Assembly (NCBI GenBank): GCA_914767885.1
Contig: CAJZBQ010000020.1
Span: 1 to 64,000, forward strand
Length of the DNA stretch: 64,000 bases
Origin: Blepharisma stoltei
Taxonomy: Eukaryota; Ciliophora; Heterotrichea; Heterotrichida; Blepharismidae
Direction of reading: 5' to 3'
Of this stretch, positions 34,249-44,792 are shown piece by piece. Within the stretch, counting starts at the first letter, position 1. Each line of letters opens with the position of its first letter. Both the position numbers and the translations under genes were made by a program. A model generated the notes under the pieces. It did not search any database. It was given only the letters and a program-made list of their open reading frames with translations, and was not told the origin of the DNA.

Positions 34249-36347
34249 ATGGAGGTATCCAGTGAGTCACCTTACATAGCCTTGACCACTTCTTGCATCC
34301 CCTCCTCCAAGCAGATGTCTGAGGACTCAAAAATCCCTATCGCTGCCATAATCGCCCCATTTCTCCCCAATGAATCCCCATTACCCCAAGTAGTCTTCCA
34401 CGAGTCCATTATCCGGTGCAAGGACTGTTTGTCCTATATAAACCCTTATGTAACTTTTGAAGAAGTCTGCCAATATTGAAGATGCAATATCTGCTCTGCT
34501 TTAAACCCTACCCCATCCTGGTATATGGCTCCAATTGATGATCAAGGCAAAAGAACAGATCTAAATAAAAGACCTGAGCTTACCCATAATTCTTATGATA
34601 TTATTGCAACTGAGGACTACATGACGAGACCTCCTATGCCAGCAGTCTATTATTTTGTTATTGATATTTCAGCTTCTTCTCACGACGCAGATTTTCTTGA
34701 TACCATTTGTGATACAATTCAGTCGCTAATAACAAAAAAGTCATTTCCAGGGATGCCAAGGACACTTGTAGGGCTTTTGGCGTTTGATACCGATTTGCAT
34801 TTTGTGAGTCTTGACCCTAATCAAGACCAGCCAATGGTGTATACGGTCGCTGGGACTTTTGAAGAAGTATTTTTGCCTGTTCCTTATCAATCTCTCCTTG
34901 TACCATTAGAAGAATGCTCTGACTTGCTTACATCTGCTTTAGACCTTATAAGGACGCTTCATAGCACTCCTTTTGGCGTTGGGTTCCGCTCAGCTGTAAT
35001 GGCCGCTTATCAAGTCTTATACAACCAAGGGGGAAAAGCTTTATTTTTCTTATCAGACTGTCTTATAGAGTCAGGACACCCAAAAGATTTGAAATTAGAT
35101 ATGGATAATCCTTATTATAAAGAGCAAGCCCACAATATGAGCTCAATGCATATTTCTTGTGACCTTTTTGCCACATGTTCTCAGTTTTGTAATGTACAGA
35201 CTTTATCTGAGCTTTCTTGGCACACTGGAGGAGACGTATATTTTTATTCACCATTCAGAGGAAAAAGCTCAATGGAAAAGCTGAGAAATGAAATAAATAT
35301 AGCAGTGACTAAAGATATATGCTGGGAAGCTGCATTTAGGCTTAGAACTAACAAAGAGTTTAAAGCTGAAACAGTTTATGGGCATTTTTCTGTTAAATCT
35401 AGAGATTTGTTGTGTTTTCCTACATTTAATTACCATCAGACTATCGTATATGAATTTCATATTCATGGGACTGATCCTTTGCAGTCAATGCAAATGCAGA
35501 CAGCAATGCTTTATTCCTCAAGCGAAGGTGAAAGAAAGGTAAGAGTCCATAACATCAGGGTAGACATAGCCAAAACAATTCATGACGTTTTAAATCACGC
35601 AAATTCTGACGCTTTAATCAATTTTTTTTCTAAAAGAGCTTTACAAGAAATGGTGCATGCAGATAGGCTTAACTTAGGACGAGAATTTTTAGAAACCCGC
35701 TGCAAAGAAATAGCACTGGTATGTGTAAGAAATTTAGGGAAAATGCCAAAGAATTTAGAAGGGTTTACTTTTGGGATCCAAGGGATGATGAAAAGCTTCC
35801 TTTTTGCTAATCAGTATTTAGGCTGTAATAGTCATATAGACAATACAAATTTAGATTTATTCCAATTTTATAGGAGGAAGCTAGAAACTTTAGGGATTTC
35901 AGGCACCAAAATTTTTAGCTGCCCTTATCTGTTTCAGGTGAAGCCAAATGAGCCAGCAACACCTATAGGGCTTTCTAGTAAAAATATTGACCCTGAAGGA
36001 GTTTATTTATTAGACACAGGGGTGGAAATGCTATTATGAATAGGTAAGTATTTATTTATGGGAGAGATGTCAATTCTGATTATCTCCAAGACTTGGTAGG
36101 GATGGAGAAGTTTGATTTAAGCAAGATGTATCAGGAACTTGAGCTGAAAGATGAAAATTTGATGGAGTTTATTAATAGTCAAAGAGGAAGCTGTGGGGTG
36201 TATCAGAGTTTGACGATAATTCTGAATGGGGATAGCAGAGAACAAAGGTAAGAAAAAATCAGCTTTTTCTCGAAGCTTGTGGAAGATAGGACACTTTTGC
36301 CGATTTCTTATCAGGAGTTTTACCAGAAAGTCTTTGGGTTTGTTTAG
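34249..36347 (+). CDS. SEC24: Sec24-type COPII coat subunit
   Basis: The protein begins shortly before a C4 zinc finger (RCKDC ... Y-TGA-RCNIC, the TGA being the Trp typical of this finger). Then come the Sec23/Sec24 trunk (PPMPAVYYFVIDIS), beta-sandwich, helical region and gelsolin-like domain (GVYLLDTGVEMLLWIG). A 15-nt intron lies at 36248-36262; the end reads SFFSKLVEDRTLLPISYQEF to TAG 36345-36347. Near 36044 a short segment (about 17 nt starting GTAAGTATTT) must also be removed to join WIG to RDVNSDYL. Its 3' end is not a clean AG, so the splice is uncertain. The N-terminal extension is short for Sec24. Sec24 selects cargo on ER-derived COPII vesicles. Confidence 0.9.
36248..36262 (+). 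other. 15-nt intron in SEC24
   Basis: GTAAGAAAAAATCAG. Removal gives CAA AGC TTT TTC (Q-S-F-F) and keeps the frame to the stop. Confidence 0.85.
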
Positions 36348-36554
36348 AGATATAACACAATTAATCCATAGATAATTTCATTATAGGAAAGTCATTCTTC
36401 TGGATTTCCTTTGCCGATCTTTATTAAGGATATGTGGATTAGCTAGTCCAATTAATTTTTATTATTATAGACTTAACTACCTCAGGAAATCCAAAAGTGT
36501 GACTTTACAATAATACTTCATATATTTATTAGAAAATCCAAAATATTACTTATC

Positions 36555-36713
36555 CTAGTTTTCTTTAGCTTTTTCTTTCTGCTTTAACGTCTGTTTTGTC
36601 TTACTTCCTTCTGCTATCTCATCCTCATCAAGACACAAGAAATGGTACCCAATAATCATCACAACAACCACAGCTCCCAGCACATTCAGCAAGAAATAGA
36701 GCTCGTACTCCAT
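36555..36713 (-). CDS. Small single-pass membrane protein (52 aa)
   Basis: ATG at 36713 to TAG at 36555-36557. The first 25 residues form one hydrophobic helix (ELYFLLNVLGAVVVVMIIGY), followed by an acidic then Lys-rich tail. Size and layout are like small ER or mitochondrial membrane proteins, but I recognise no family. It lies tail-to-tail with SEC24 in a compact gene array, which supports it being real. Confidence 0.6.
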   Translation of the reverse strand: MEYELYFLLNVLGAVVVVMIIGYHFLCLDEDEIAEGSKTKQTLKQKEKAKEN

Positions 36714-36775
36714 TTATAAAGTTTATATTACCCTTTTACTTATTATAATCTTATATTAATAATTCCACAAAAGCC

Positions 36776-38344
36776 TTACTTGACCTTCCTTTTTTTCCTC
36801 ACAATTTTCGTTACCATACTTTTGATCTCTTGTACCATTTCTTTTGTAACAATTGTGGTGGCAGTGATCGTGTCCTTTGTGAGATCATCTGTTTCCACCT
36901 TAAATGGCCTAGAAATATAGGCTGGGATCTTGATTGGCTTGATTTTCCACTTGCCAAAGGCAGATCTGAGCGTTGATTTATATATAATTAGGGATAGTCT
37001 GACTGCGGTCATGCTCATATGTTTATCATTTTTTAATGATAAATCTTGGAGTTTTGACTGCAACTGGGACAGTTTTAGCATAAATTCTTCTTGTTTGGCT
37101 TCAAGCTCTTGTTTACAAGCTTTATTAGGTATGGCTGTTCCGTATTTTTGGACGTTATCAATGTCTTTTAAGGCTAACCGAGACTCTTCTTGGAATATAG
37201 CAGCTTTGGCTTGCAGCTCTTTGTTCTCTGACTGGAGCTTTTTAAGCTTTTCTTTGAGGATTTCTATGTCATTTTCTGCAGTCTTGGCTTCTTTATTAGA
37301 TTTTTCTGAGTGATGCCTTCGGAATTGGTGGGGTTTTTGTGGATGATCTTTATGAAAGCTTAAGTTGTCAAGCTTGCTGCTATTAAGTCAAGAGTCTGAG
37401 TCGTGGCGATTTATTTTCTCAGCATTCCGCTTCATAAAATTAAGGATTTTTTCAGTGCTGGTCAAAGTGGTGTCAGAAGTGGCTGCTAAATGGTATTGGT
37501 TCGAGGTACTTGTCGATAAAAAAATGTTTTCTTTAATGCATTGGTTTATCATAGCCCGAATTCCTGTAGGGGTGAATAAGTAAGGGTGCTTAAGGGTTCT
37601 ATTTATGAATTCTCTAGCTGAAATGTGGATATTTTGTGAGAGAAGCTGCTTTTTGTAAGAGGAAATAAAATCTTTTTGCCCATCGATGAGCTTTTGTTCG
37701 ATATCTGCCAGTTTTTCCATAGAAATCTGGTCAGGTTTTTTGCCTTGTGCTAAGCATACAAGATTGATTGATAATGAGGAAAGAATTTCAAGAAATTCTT
37801 CTATTTGTTCTTCATTGATTTTGTTAGTTGTCCATCTCATTGCATGGTGAAATAGACGAGCTTTTACCTTTAGCAAATCTTCTGATAATATAGCGTTTAG
37901 GCTCTTTTAGAGTAATTAGGAAAAGGCTCAAAAAGGAAAACTATCTTTTAAAGCATTTTTTCAGCCAAAAATTGGGAAATTTTATTTTTGATCTTTCAGA
38001 AAAAATCATATATTCTGGTCTAAATAAGACCTATACTATAAAATGACCAAAATTTTCAGTTTTTTTATGGAAATTTTGTCATCTTGTGTCAAGTTTTGAT
38101 AAAATGTGCTGACTCTTCCACTGTTGTGTGGAAAAGAATTAGAAGGAAATTTAAAGAAGAACAAGATCTCGCATAATGATTTTTCAGAAATAAATTCTTC
38201 AGACTCTTGGTTTGATTCTATGCACTCTATCATTTCTTCAGCTTTGCAGTCATAGAAGTTTAGCTCTCTTTCTCAGTGGGAGATTTTAGAATCATCGATT
38301 TTCAAATGGGGAAGACTGTTGGTATTTGATGCAGAGCATCCCAT
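36776..38344 (-). CDS. Coiled-coil protein with MGCSAS N-terminus
   Basis: The start at 38344 gives MGCSASNTNS, a strong N-myristoylation/palmitoylation signal. One TGA is read as Trp at about residue 24 and another in RHDSDS-W-LNSS (37388-37390). A probable TA-bounded IES (37889-38065) joins QDDKIS-I to LSEDLLKVKARL, giving 1392 nt, 463 aa. The middle is predicted coiled coil (ILKEKLKKLQSENKELQ), and the C-terminus is very basic (VRKKRKVK) to the stop at 36776. No family recognised; membrane-tethered scaffold is an inference. Confidence 0.65.
37889..38065. other. Probable 177-bp IES in the coiled-coil gene
   Basis: The two long open parts of the gene are separated by stops in all frames. 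Joining the TA at 38067-38066 to that at 37890-37889 (minus strand) gives TCC ATA TTA TCA GAA and keeps the frame. Other TA pairs of the same phase are possible, and no family alignment fixes the choice. Confidence 0.5.
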
Positions 38345-38902
38345 ATTTTATGTGAAGATTCGTTTTTTTATTTATTTTTCAGCTAGAATTAGAAAGATTT
38401 CTAGTGATATTTGATAAAAATTTTGGATTGAGGTAAGGATGTCGTTATGCAGATTTTATTAAAATGGGAATTATTTAGGGGAAGAAATGGAATTATTTTT
38501 TATTAGGGTTGTATAGAAATAATATTTTTGATTTTTGAAGTTTTAAGCATAAGCTAAAAGTATAAATTAATTAAGTATTAGATATTAAGATATCAGTGAG
38601 GAAAGAAAGCTAAAGTAAATTGAAATGAGATATAGTTTTTATGGAAGAGTGATAAGACTGGAGCCACTTAATAATTATTAAGCATGAAATGTTAACTCCA
38701 CCTTTGAATCAAAATATCTGTAAAATTCTTATTATTGGGGTAAATTTATCACCTTTAATTTTATGTTTTCAGCTAATAATTTTATTTATGAATATACAAT
38801 TTTGATATAAACGGCTTTAACCTAATTTAAATGGGGATATTGCAAAAGGAATACTGTTTTAAAACGCTTGACACCTGAATAGGTAATTTTTAATTAATTC
38901 TA

Positions 38903-39292
38903 ACTCCCCCCCCCCCTCCGTGAGCGAACAAAAAAATTTTGTTCGCTCACGGAGGGGGGTTAATTTTTTTTTTTTAAAACAAATTTATATATAAATTTTA
39001 TAAAAAATATATTTTTTTTCGAAATTTAAAAAAATCCTAATTTGCAAAATTGGGAAGCAAATATTAATTTAATTTGCAAAATTTATGTTTTTAAAACGCA
39101 ATTTGTTTAAAATTAAACAGAATTAGCTCTAGATTTCATTATACTAATTATCACTTATATATCAAAATTTTTTTCCATTAAAATTTTTTCTATTAAAAAA
39201 ATTTTTGTTCACTCACGGAGGGGTGGTTTTTGGTCAAAAAATGGCGATTTTTCTAATGGTTTTGTTCGCTCACGGAGGGGGGGGGGGAAGTA
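38903..39292 (+). mobile_element. MITE, intact copy (390 bp), intergenic
   Basis: Flanked by TAA (38901 and 39291). The left end is a C-tract then CTCCGTGAGCGAAC, which folds at once on its complement. The middle contains AATTAAACAGAATTAGC and TTATCACTTATATATC. The right end has two direct copies of the CTCACGGAGGG box (near 39217 and 39270) and a G-tract. It is nearly identical to the copies at 40.7, 43.9 and 45.2 kb. Confidence 0.9.
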
Positions 39293-39935
39293 AATTAAAA
39301 TCGCAATATTTATATATCTATTTTTGAAATTTTATATTAATTTTTTCAAAAAGCTCCTCTTTTAAATCAGAACAATGGGAAATTAAGAATTAAGTAAGAG
39401 CATTATGATCAATAAAACAATTTACTGATGAAATGCTTCAAGATTGTTAATTTCTCAATTTAGATCAGAATATTTATAGTGAAAACCCTTAATAATTAAA
39501 AATCTACCTGTACAGAGCCAATGTAAGCATCCTCAACCAATCAGATGTAGAAAAATAAAACAAACTCAAAGTCTTCGGAAAATTAAAATGAAAGATCTTA
39601 TTAAAACTTTGAGTAAAATTAAAACTAGTTGAGAGGGTTAACAATTTTGGATTGCGAGATTTTAGAAGAAAAATAGAGTGGTGATGACAGAAAAGTTATT
39701 TTAATGGCTTTGCCTGAAAAAAATTTTTAATCGAATGGCATTATTCAGAATGCTCTTATATTCAAGAAATCTTTTAAGCAAAGCTAGAGAAACAATAGGC
39801 GTATTGGCAAATATTAAATGTGGAAAGCTGTGCTATACCTTTAAAGAGTAGTTTTTGCAGTTGCCCTAATATCACATTGGCAGCTTTAATTTAAGAATTA
39901 ATATTTAAATAATTAAAAATATCCGTTTTGCTTAA
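39293..39935. other. Intergenic, nothing recognised
   Basis: AT-rich; no convincing frame. Probably the 5' flank of the RING gene. Confidence 0.4.
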
Positions 39936-41164
39936 ATGGAAGAGAACTCGAATGAAGTCGATATAAGAAACGTATCTGAAATTACTCCTTTAGTCAACGA
40001 CACTCGCCGAGAATTTCGAAATGCAATTGGAGAAGCTGTTTACGTCAGCTATATCTCATCAAATAGCTTTATTTTCATTCTTTTTACCTTATGCTCTGCC
40101 AAAGTAAATTTAATTTAGCTTATTACTTGTGTAACGATTTTTCACTATGCTAAAACTGACACTGATACCCCACTGAACGCTTTTATTATTGGAAATTTAA
40201 TAATTGATGCTTTATTTATGCTTATTCTTGGGTTGAAATATTTATCTAATGAATTCGACTGCTCTATGACAGTTAAGAAAAATTTACTTATCGTGCACAG
40301 TATAGTTGGACTGTAATCTATAATTAGAGGTTATTTTATATGGCTTGTAATAGGAAACTACTGGTTTTATACTTGTGATGGGTGCTTTGACGATGCTCCT
40401 TTGTTAACTTGGCTTGCTTTTAGCTTGATATTTTTAGGGTATATGTATTTTTGTATGCCTGTATTTTTGTGTATTGGGATGTGCATATGTTTTCCTATTA
40501 CTCTTGTGGTTTTACTATTATTAAAAGTAAAAGTACAAAAACATGCCAGCGAATCATTGATAAATAAGTTGAAATCCCAAAATTTTAGCCCAGAAAATCA
40601 TATAGGAGAAACTGCATGTACAATTTGCTCCTATGAATTTGTAGAAGGAGACTCTATTATTGTTCTGCCCTGTGATTCAAGACATTTCTTCCATGAAACT
40701 TGCTGCAAGCAATGGCTTACTCCCCCCCCCCCCTCCGTGAGCGAACAAAAAAAATTTTGTTCGCTCACGGAGGGGGGTTAATTTTTTTTTTTAAAAAAAT
40801 TTATATATAAATTTTATAAAAAATATTTTTTTCGAAATTTAAAAAAATCCTAATTTGCAAAAATTGGGAAGCAAATATTAATTTAATTTGCAAAATTTAT
40901 GTTTTTAAAACGCAATTTGTTTAAAATTAAACAGAATTAGCTCTAGATTTCATTATACTAATTATCACTTATATATCAAAATTTTTTTCCATTAAAATTT
41001 TTTCTATTAAAACAATTTTTGTTCACTCACGGAGGGTGGGTTTTTGGTCAAAAAATGGCGATTTTTCTAATGGTTTTGTTCGCTCACGGAGGGGGGGGGG
41101 AGTTAGAATAAAATCAGCATGTCCGTATTGTCGAAAACAAATAACTGAAGATAATATTAATTAG
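39936..41164 (+). CDS. Multi-pass membrane RING-H2 E3 ubiquitin ligase, MITE-interrupted
   Basis: Two 15-nt introns (40104-40118 and 40313-40327) and one MITE (40720-41105) are removed to give 813 nt, 270 aa, to TAG 41162-41164. The N-terminal 60 residues are polar. Four or so hydrophobic segments follow (for example FIFILFTLCSAK, FLGYMYFCMPVFLCI, ITLVVLLLL). The C-terminal RING-H2 reads C-T-I-C ... C-D-S-R-H-F-F-H-E-T-C ... W-L-[MITE]-R-I-K-S-A-C-P-Y-C. The MITE cuts the finger between the WL and CPYC motifs, so the ligase can be made only after excision. It probably ubiquitinates membrane or secretory substrates. Confidence 0.9.
40104..40118 (+). other. 15-nt intron in RING gene
   Basis: GTAAATTTAATTTAG. 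It contains an in-frame TAG; removal joins CSAK to LITCVTIF. Confidence 0.85.
40313..40327 (+). other. 15-nt intron in RING gene
   Basis: GTAATCTATAATTAG. Removal gives GGA CTA GGT TAT (G-L-G-Y) and keeps the frame. Confidence 0.85.
40720..41105 (+). mobile_element. MITE, intact copy (386 bp), inside RING finger exon
   Basis: TA at 40718-40719 and 41104-41105. Removing one TA plus the element gives TGG CTT AGA ATA AAA TCA GCA TGT CCG TAT TGT, completing the RING-H2 signature. Length and sequence match the other intact copies. Confidence 0.95.
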
Positions 41165-41298
41165 CTTTTTATATAGCTTAATTAGATTTCAACTTAATCC
41201 AATGGAATGAGTCATCTGAATCATGATGTTTTTCTTCACCAAATATAATTGATAGCAATTGCGGCAAAAGAAAGGTGTGGGCAAACCCAAATGTGTAT

Positions 41299-42836
41299 CT
41301 ATGGATACTCAGCACGAAAATAAGAACTAGACCGTTTAAAATTCTCAAGGATCTTATCTTACTAGATAGCCGGGCTCGTGCCCTTAATTTTAACGCAATC
41401 ACCGATAATCCCCTAGGGGATTCACCCGTTTTGCGACCTTCCTTCCGTCCGGTCTCCTCCTTACTTCTTGTAAAAAGCTCCAGTGTTGAGTGGGCAGGCT
41501 ACGGGTTTGTTCAGCCTCCTAAGGCTGAGGGAATACGAAGTTGGCATTCCGAAATTCCAAAAATGGAATTTCTGGTAGCCTATCGGCAAAAGGATAAAGT
41601 TCAGATCCTGGGACGTAAACGCCCATTTCACGCTAGGCAGTTGCCCGATTGGTCTAGGTATTACCTGTAGACCTTGCTGGGCTTGCCCTTTCCAGATCTG
41701 AACCCTCCTTTCCTTCGAGGTAAAAACCAGTCTCGAAATTGGACTTGGGCCAGGCTCTGCCTCCTGCAGAATTGGTTACGTGGCATTGCTGTCCTTTTCA
41801 AGGCTAGAAAAACCTTGCGGATATAATTAAAATATGTGTCGATGTATGGCCGTGAGAGCATACCTAGACGAAGACGCCATATTTTAATTATAAATTTCTC
41901 AAGGATCATAGCGTCAATATATTTTAATGATGCCATTAAAAAGTGGTGTAAGACGATAGATACGATAAGCAGTATGATGCTAAACTTGGGATAGGCTTTA
42001 TTTTTCAAAAAATAGACACCAATAATCATTCCGGCAATAAACATCACAATGTTGGTTTCCCCAAAGCTTTTTATCATCGGACTATATACCGATAGCCCAG
42101 TATGGCATCTTTCCCTATATTTCTCGCTCCAGCTTGGATTCCATAAAGGATTTCTGTAATCGTATATAAAAGCTCCAACTATCAATCCAGCAACTAAAAC
42201 TACATGTGTTTGTAAAACTGAATTAGTATTATTTCTGAAGCTTTTAATGTACTCCAGGGTGTTAGGGTGTAAAAGAATTGCCACAACAAGTGCTGCATAT
42301 GAATATCCCAAAATAACTTGGAAATGGAAATGGACACCGATATATACCCTATCAATAGCTGTAATAAGTGATATAAAAATAACGATTATTGTTCTCCAGA
42401 GCTTGGAATCTGCAGTTTTAATCCATATATAGCCTAAAATAAATAAGCCTCCGCCAGCTGACATAGCGTGGCCTGAAGGCGTTCCAAAGTCCTTTGGGCA
42501 TTCTTCTCCTTCTAAATTTGAATATTTCCAAAAAGGTCTGGGATGTGCAAATTCCATTTTAAGGGCTCCAGAAATGCAGACACCAAGAAGGCCACATATC
42601 AGGCCTACTAACCCTATGTCTCTTTTGCCAATTAGGAAAAGCGTGCCACTCATGAGGAGGAAACCAACGCCTGTAACCTTTCCTACATGACTAAAAATAT
42701 ATTCGATAGTTTCGTTATCTCTTTTTTGTAGCCATCTTGTTAGGCTTGCACTGGAATCTTCAAGTTCGTCTTCTTTGAGAATTGCTATAATTGTGAGCAC
42801 GAAAGCAAGTAAAGCAAAAAACAAAATGGTTTTCAT
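41299..42836 (-). CDS. PAP2 / glucose-6-phosphatase-like membrane phosphatase
   Basis: ATG at 42836 gives a hydrophobic start (MKTILFFALLAFVLTIIAIL). PAP2 motifs are K93-x6-R-P (residues 93-101), PSGH (120-123) and DRVYIGVH (162-169). The last is followed by H-F-Q-V instead of the usual H-x3-D, which is closer to the H-x3-Q of glucose-6-phosphatases. Several membrane segments follow. A SINE-like element (41354-41907) interrupts the last codons. Without it the protein ends DAMILENFKRSSSYFRAEYP at TAG 41299-41301 (984 nt, 327 aa). Read through the insert it gains an unrelated basic tail, which should be ignored. Substrate unknown: lipid or sugar phosphate. Confidence 0.85.
41354..41907 (-). mobile_element. 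SINE-like element with 12-bp TSD in PAP2 gene
   Basis: TTCTCAAGGATC occurs at 41342-41353 and 41896-41907. The 554-bp insert starts on the minus strand with ATTAAAATATGGCGTC and ends with a TAAGA repeat. It shares a segment similar to GTTGAGTGGGCAGGCTACGG (near 41486) with the element at 58.1 kb (GAGTGGGCGGCTTATGG). Confidence 0.88.
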
Positions 42837-43930
42837 TGGATTATTATTAGATATGTAATGGATAGTTATTATAATTTACAAATTTTAAATTCACTTACTA
42901 AGTTTAACATTATTGCTTACCTCCTTTGGTTAAAAAGTAAATAAAACGTTGTCAGCCATTTGATGGGAACATTTTTTTTATCGGACTATTGGCCATAACT
43001 TTTCCTCGTTTTGCATTTGGCTAAAAATAGTTAAAATCTGATGAAATTTTTCACGAGGAAAAAATATGGCACACTCTCAAATATTCCAGACAAACCATTA
43101 GAAAAATAGTATTTAGATATTAAAACCTTTTTTGCTATCAAGGAAAAAATTTATATTAAAGTGTTTTACAAATATTAGTTTGATATATACTTAATCACAC
43201 ATAAATAGACGCCTTTAATCAAAATAGAAGTTTATAAATTGAATTATATTTTCAATTAAAAAATTTATTATTCGAAATTATTAATTTATAAAAAAAAGCA
43301 AAAATTTCTTGCTCAATTACTGAAGCGGGAGTTGGAAATGTAGATTACATTTCTAAATAAATTTATCATAGGCAATAAAATAGGGTAACTGGCTATTTAT
43401 TAGTATTTGTATAGGTTCTTTGGGAATCGGCATTTTAAAAGTCAAAATGAAAATACTGATGTGATAATGGATTTTCTCTCGACTGCATTAATACGTTCTA
43501 AATTATTTTCATTTGCAAAATATAGTTTCTTAACACCTTTTAATCGCTTTGACTGAAAATTCTTCTTCGCAGCCTGGAGCTCTGAGAAGTCGCCTAAAAG
43601 TGGCAAGTTAACTCCAGTCGACAAATCCTGGCAAAAGAAGGTGTTTGGCCAACTTTGGGTTGACTTGTCGCCTTTAGTTGACTCGTCAGAGCTTCAAGTT
43701 ACGAAGAAGAGCCTTGAGTCAAGGTACACTAAGTATGCAGGAGTTAAAATTGATTTAGAAGTCTCAGTGGTTATAATTTTTAATTCTTAAATAAAAAAAT
43801 AGTTGGTTTGACGTTCTCTGCTTTATAAGCTTATCTAAGCATTTAAAATGGAGCTAATAGCATGAGCTGAATCCTATGAGACTCGATTGATTTAGCGCCA
43901 TTTCTGTCACTCAGATATTATATTTGCTTA
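42837..43930. other. Intergenic with a 148-bp foldback
   Basis: No gene. An open minus-strand frame at 43402-43790 has no ATG and coincides with the foldback at 43562-43709, so I do not call it. Confidence 0.45.
43562..43709. repeat. Imperfect inverted repeat, arms about 51 bp
   Basis: The left arm starts CTTCTTCGCAGCCTGGAGC and the complement of the right arm starts CTTCTTCGTAACTTGAAGC. About 40 of 51 positions agree by eye, around a loop of about 46 bp. It is probably an old palindromic element. Confidence 0.75.
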
Positions 43931-44321
43931 CTCCCCCCCCCCCCCCTCCGTGAGCGAACAAAAAAATTTTGTTCGCTCACGGAGGGGGGTTAATTTTTTT
44001 TTTTAAAAAAAATTTTATATATAATTTTTATAAAAAAAAATATTTTTTTCGAAATTTAAAAAAATCCTAATTTGCAAAAATTGGGAAGCAAATATTAATT
44101 TAATTTGCAAAATTTATGTTTTAAAACGCAATTTGTTTAAAATTAAACAGAATTAGCTCTAGATTTCATTATACTAATTATCACTTATATATCAAAATTT
44201 TTTTCCATTAAAATTTTTTCTATTAAAAAAATTTTTGTTCACTCACGGAGGGTGGGTTTTTGGTCAAAAAATGGCGATTTTTCTAATGGTTTTGTTCGCT
44301 CACGGAGGGGGGGGGGAGTTA
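43931..44321 (+). mobile_element. MITE, intact copy (391 bp), intergenic
   Basis: TA flanks at 43929-43930 and 44320-44321. The longest C-tract of the family (about 14 C) is at its left end. Otherwise it is nearly identical to the copies at 38.9, 40.7 and 45.2 kb. Confidence 0.92.
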
Positions 44322-44792
44322 GGTTCATCAAAAAATGAAAATTTATTTTAATTTATCATTTATTCAATTGTCGGCTTCTTAATTTCGTTATTATAAAAAT
44401 TTATTGGAAATAAAGAGCTTCTATTTATAATCATATTGAAGTTCAGATTAAACTGTAAGTCTTTTAAATTTTTTTCTAGACCTATCATTTGCTTTAATTT
44501 AAAAACTATGCAGCCTTGTATTGTTCATTTGGTGAATTTATATTATTACAAAGCTATATCTTAATCTTTTGAAAATGCTTGGCACTAATAATCTCTGAAG
44601 TGAAATAGCAACTTATAGAGATCTCATTTCAATGTTTAGTTATGCCAAATTTTTGCTTTTATTCATATCTAAATATCAATCAAATTTCTTTCTCCTAAAT
44701 TATATCCTTCTTGCAAGCTGTCTTTCATAAAAATTCTCTAAATAGTTGCCAAACTCTCTATTTTGCAAATATTTAAAATTTTATAAATTAAA
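44322..44792. other. AT-rich 5' flank of PRP5
   Basis: No frame or repeat of note. Confidence 0.4.

Noticed and set aside
40720-41105. Interpreting the MITEs as introns
   Set aside because: Boundaries are TA, not GT/AG; real introns here are 15 nt, and the same element also sits between genes.
41661-41865. C-terminal extension of the PAP2 protein (basic, RRKGGFRSG-like)
   Set aside because: It is read-through into the SINE-like insert; the real C-terminus lies beyond it.
43402-43790. Minus-strand open frame of about 130 codons under TGA=Trp
   Set aside because: No ATG, and it coincides with an imperfect palindrome, which explains the lack of stops.
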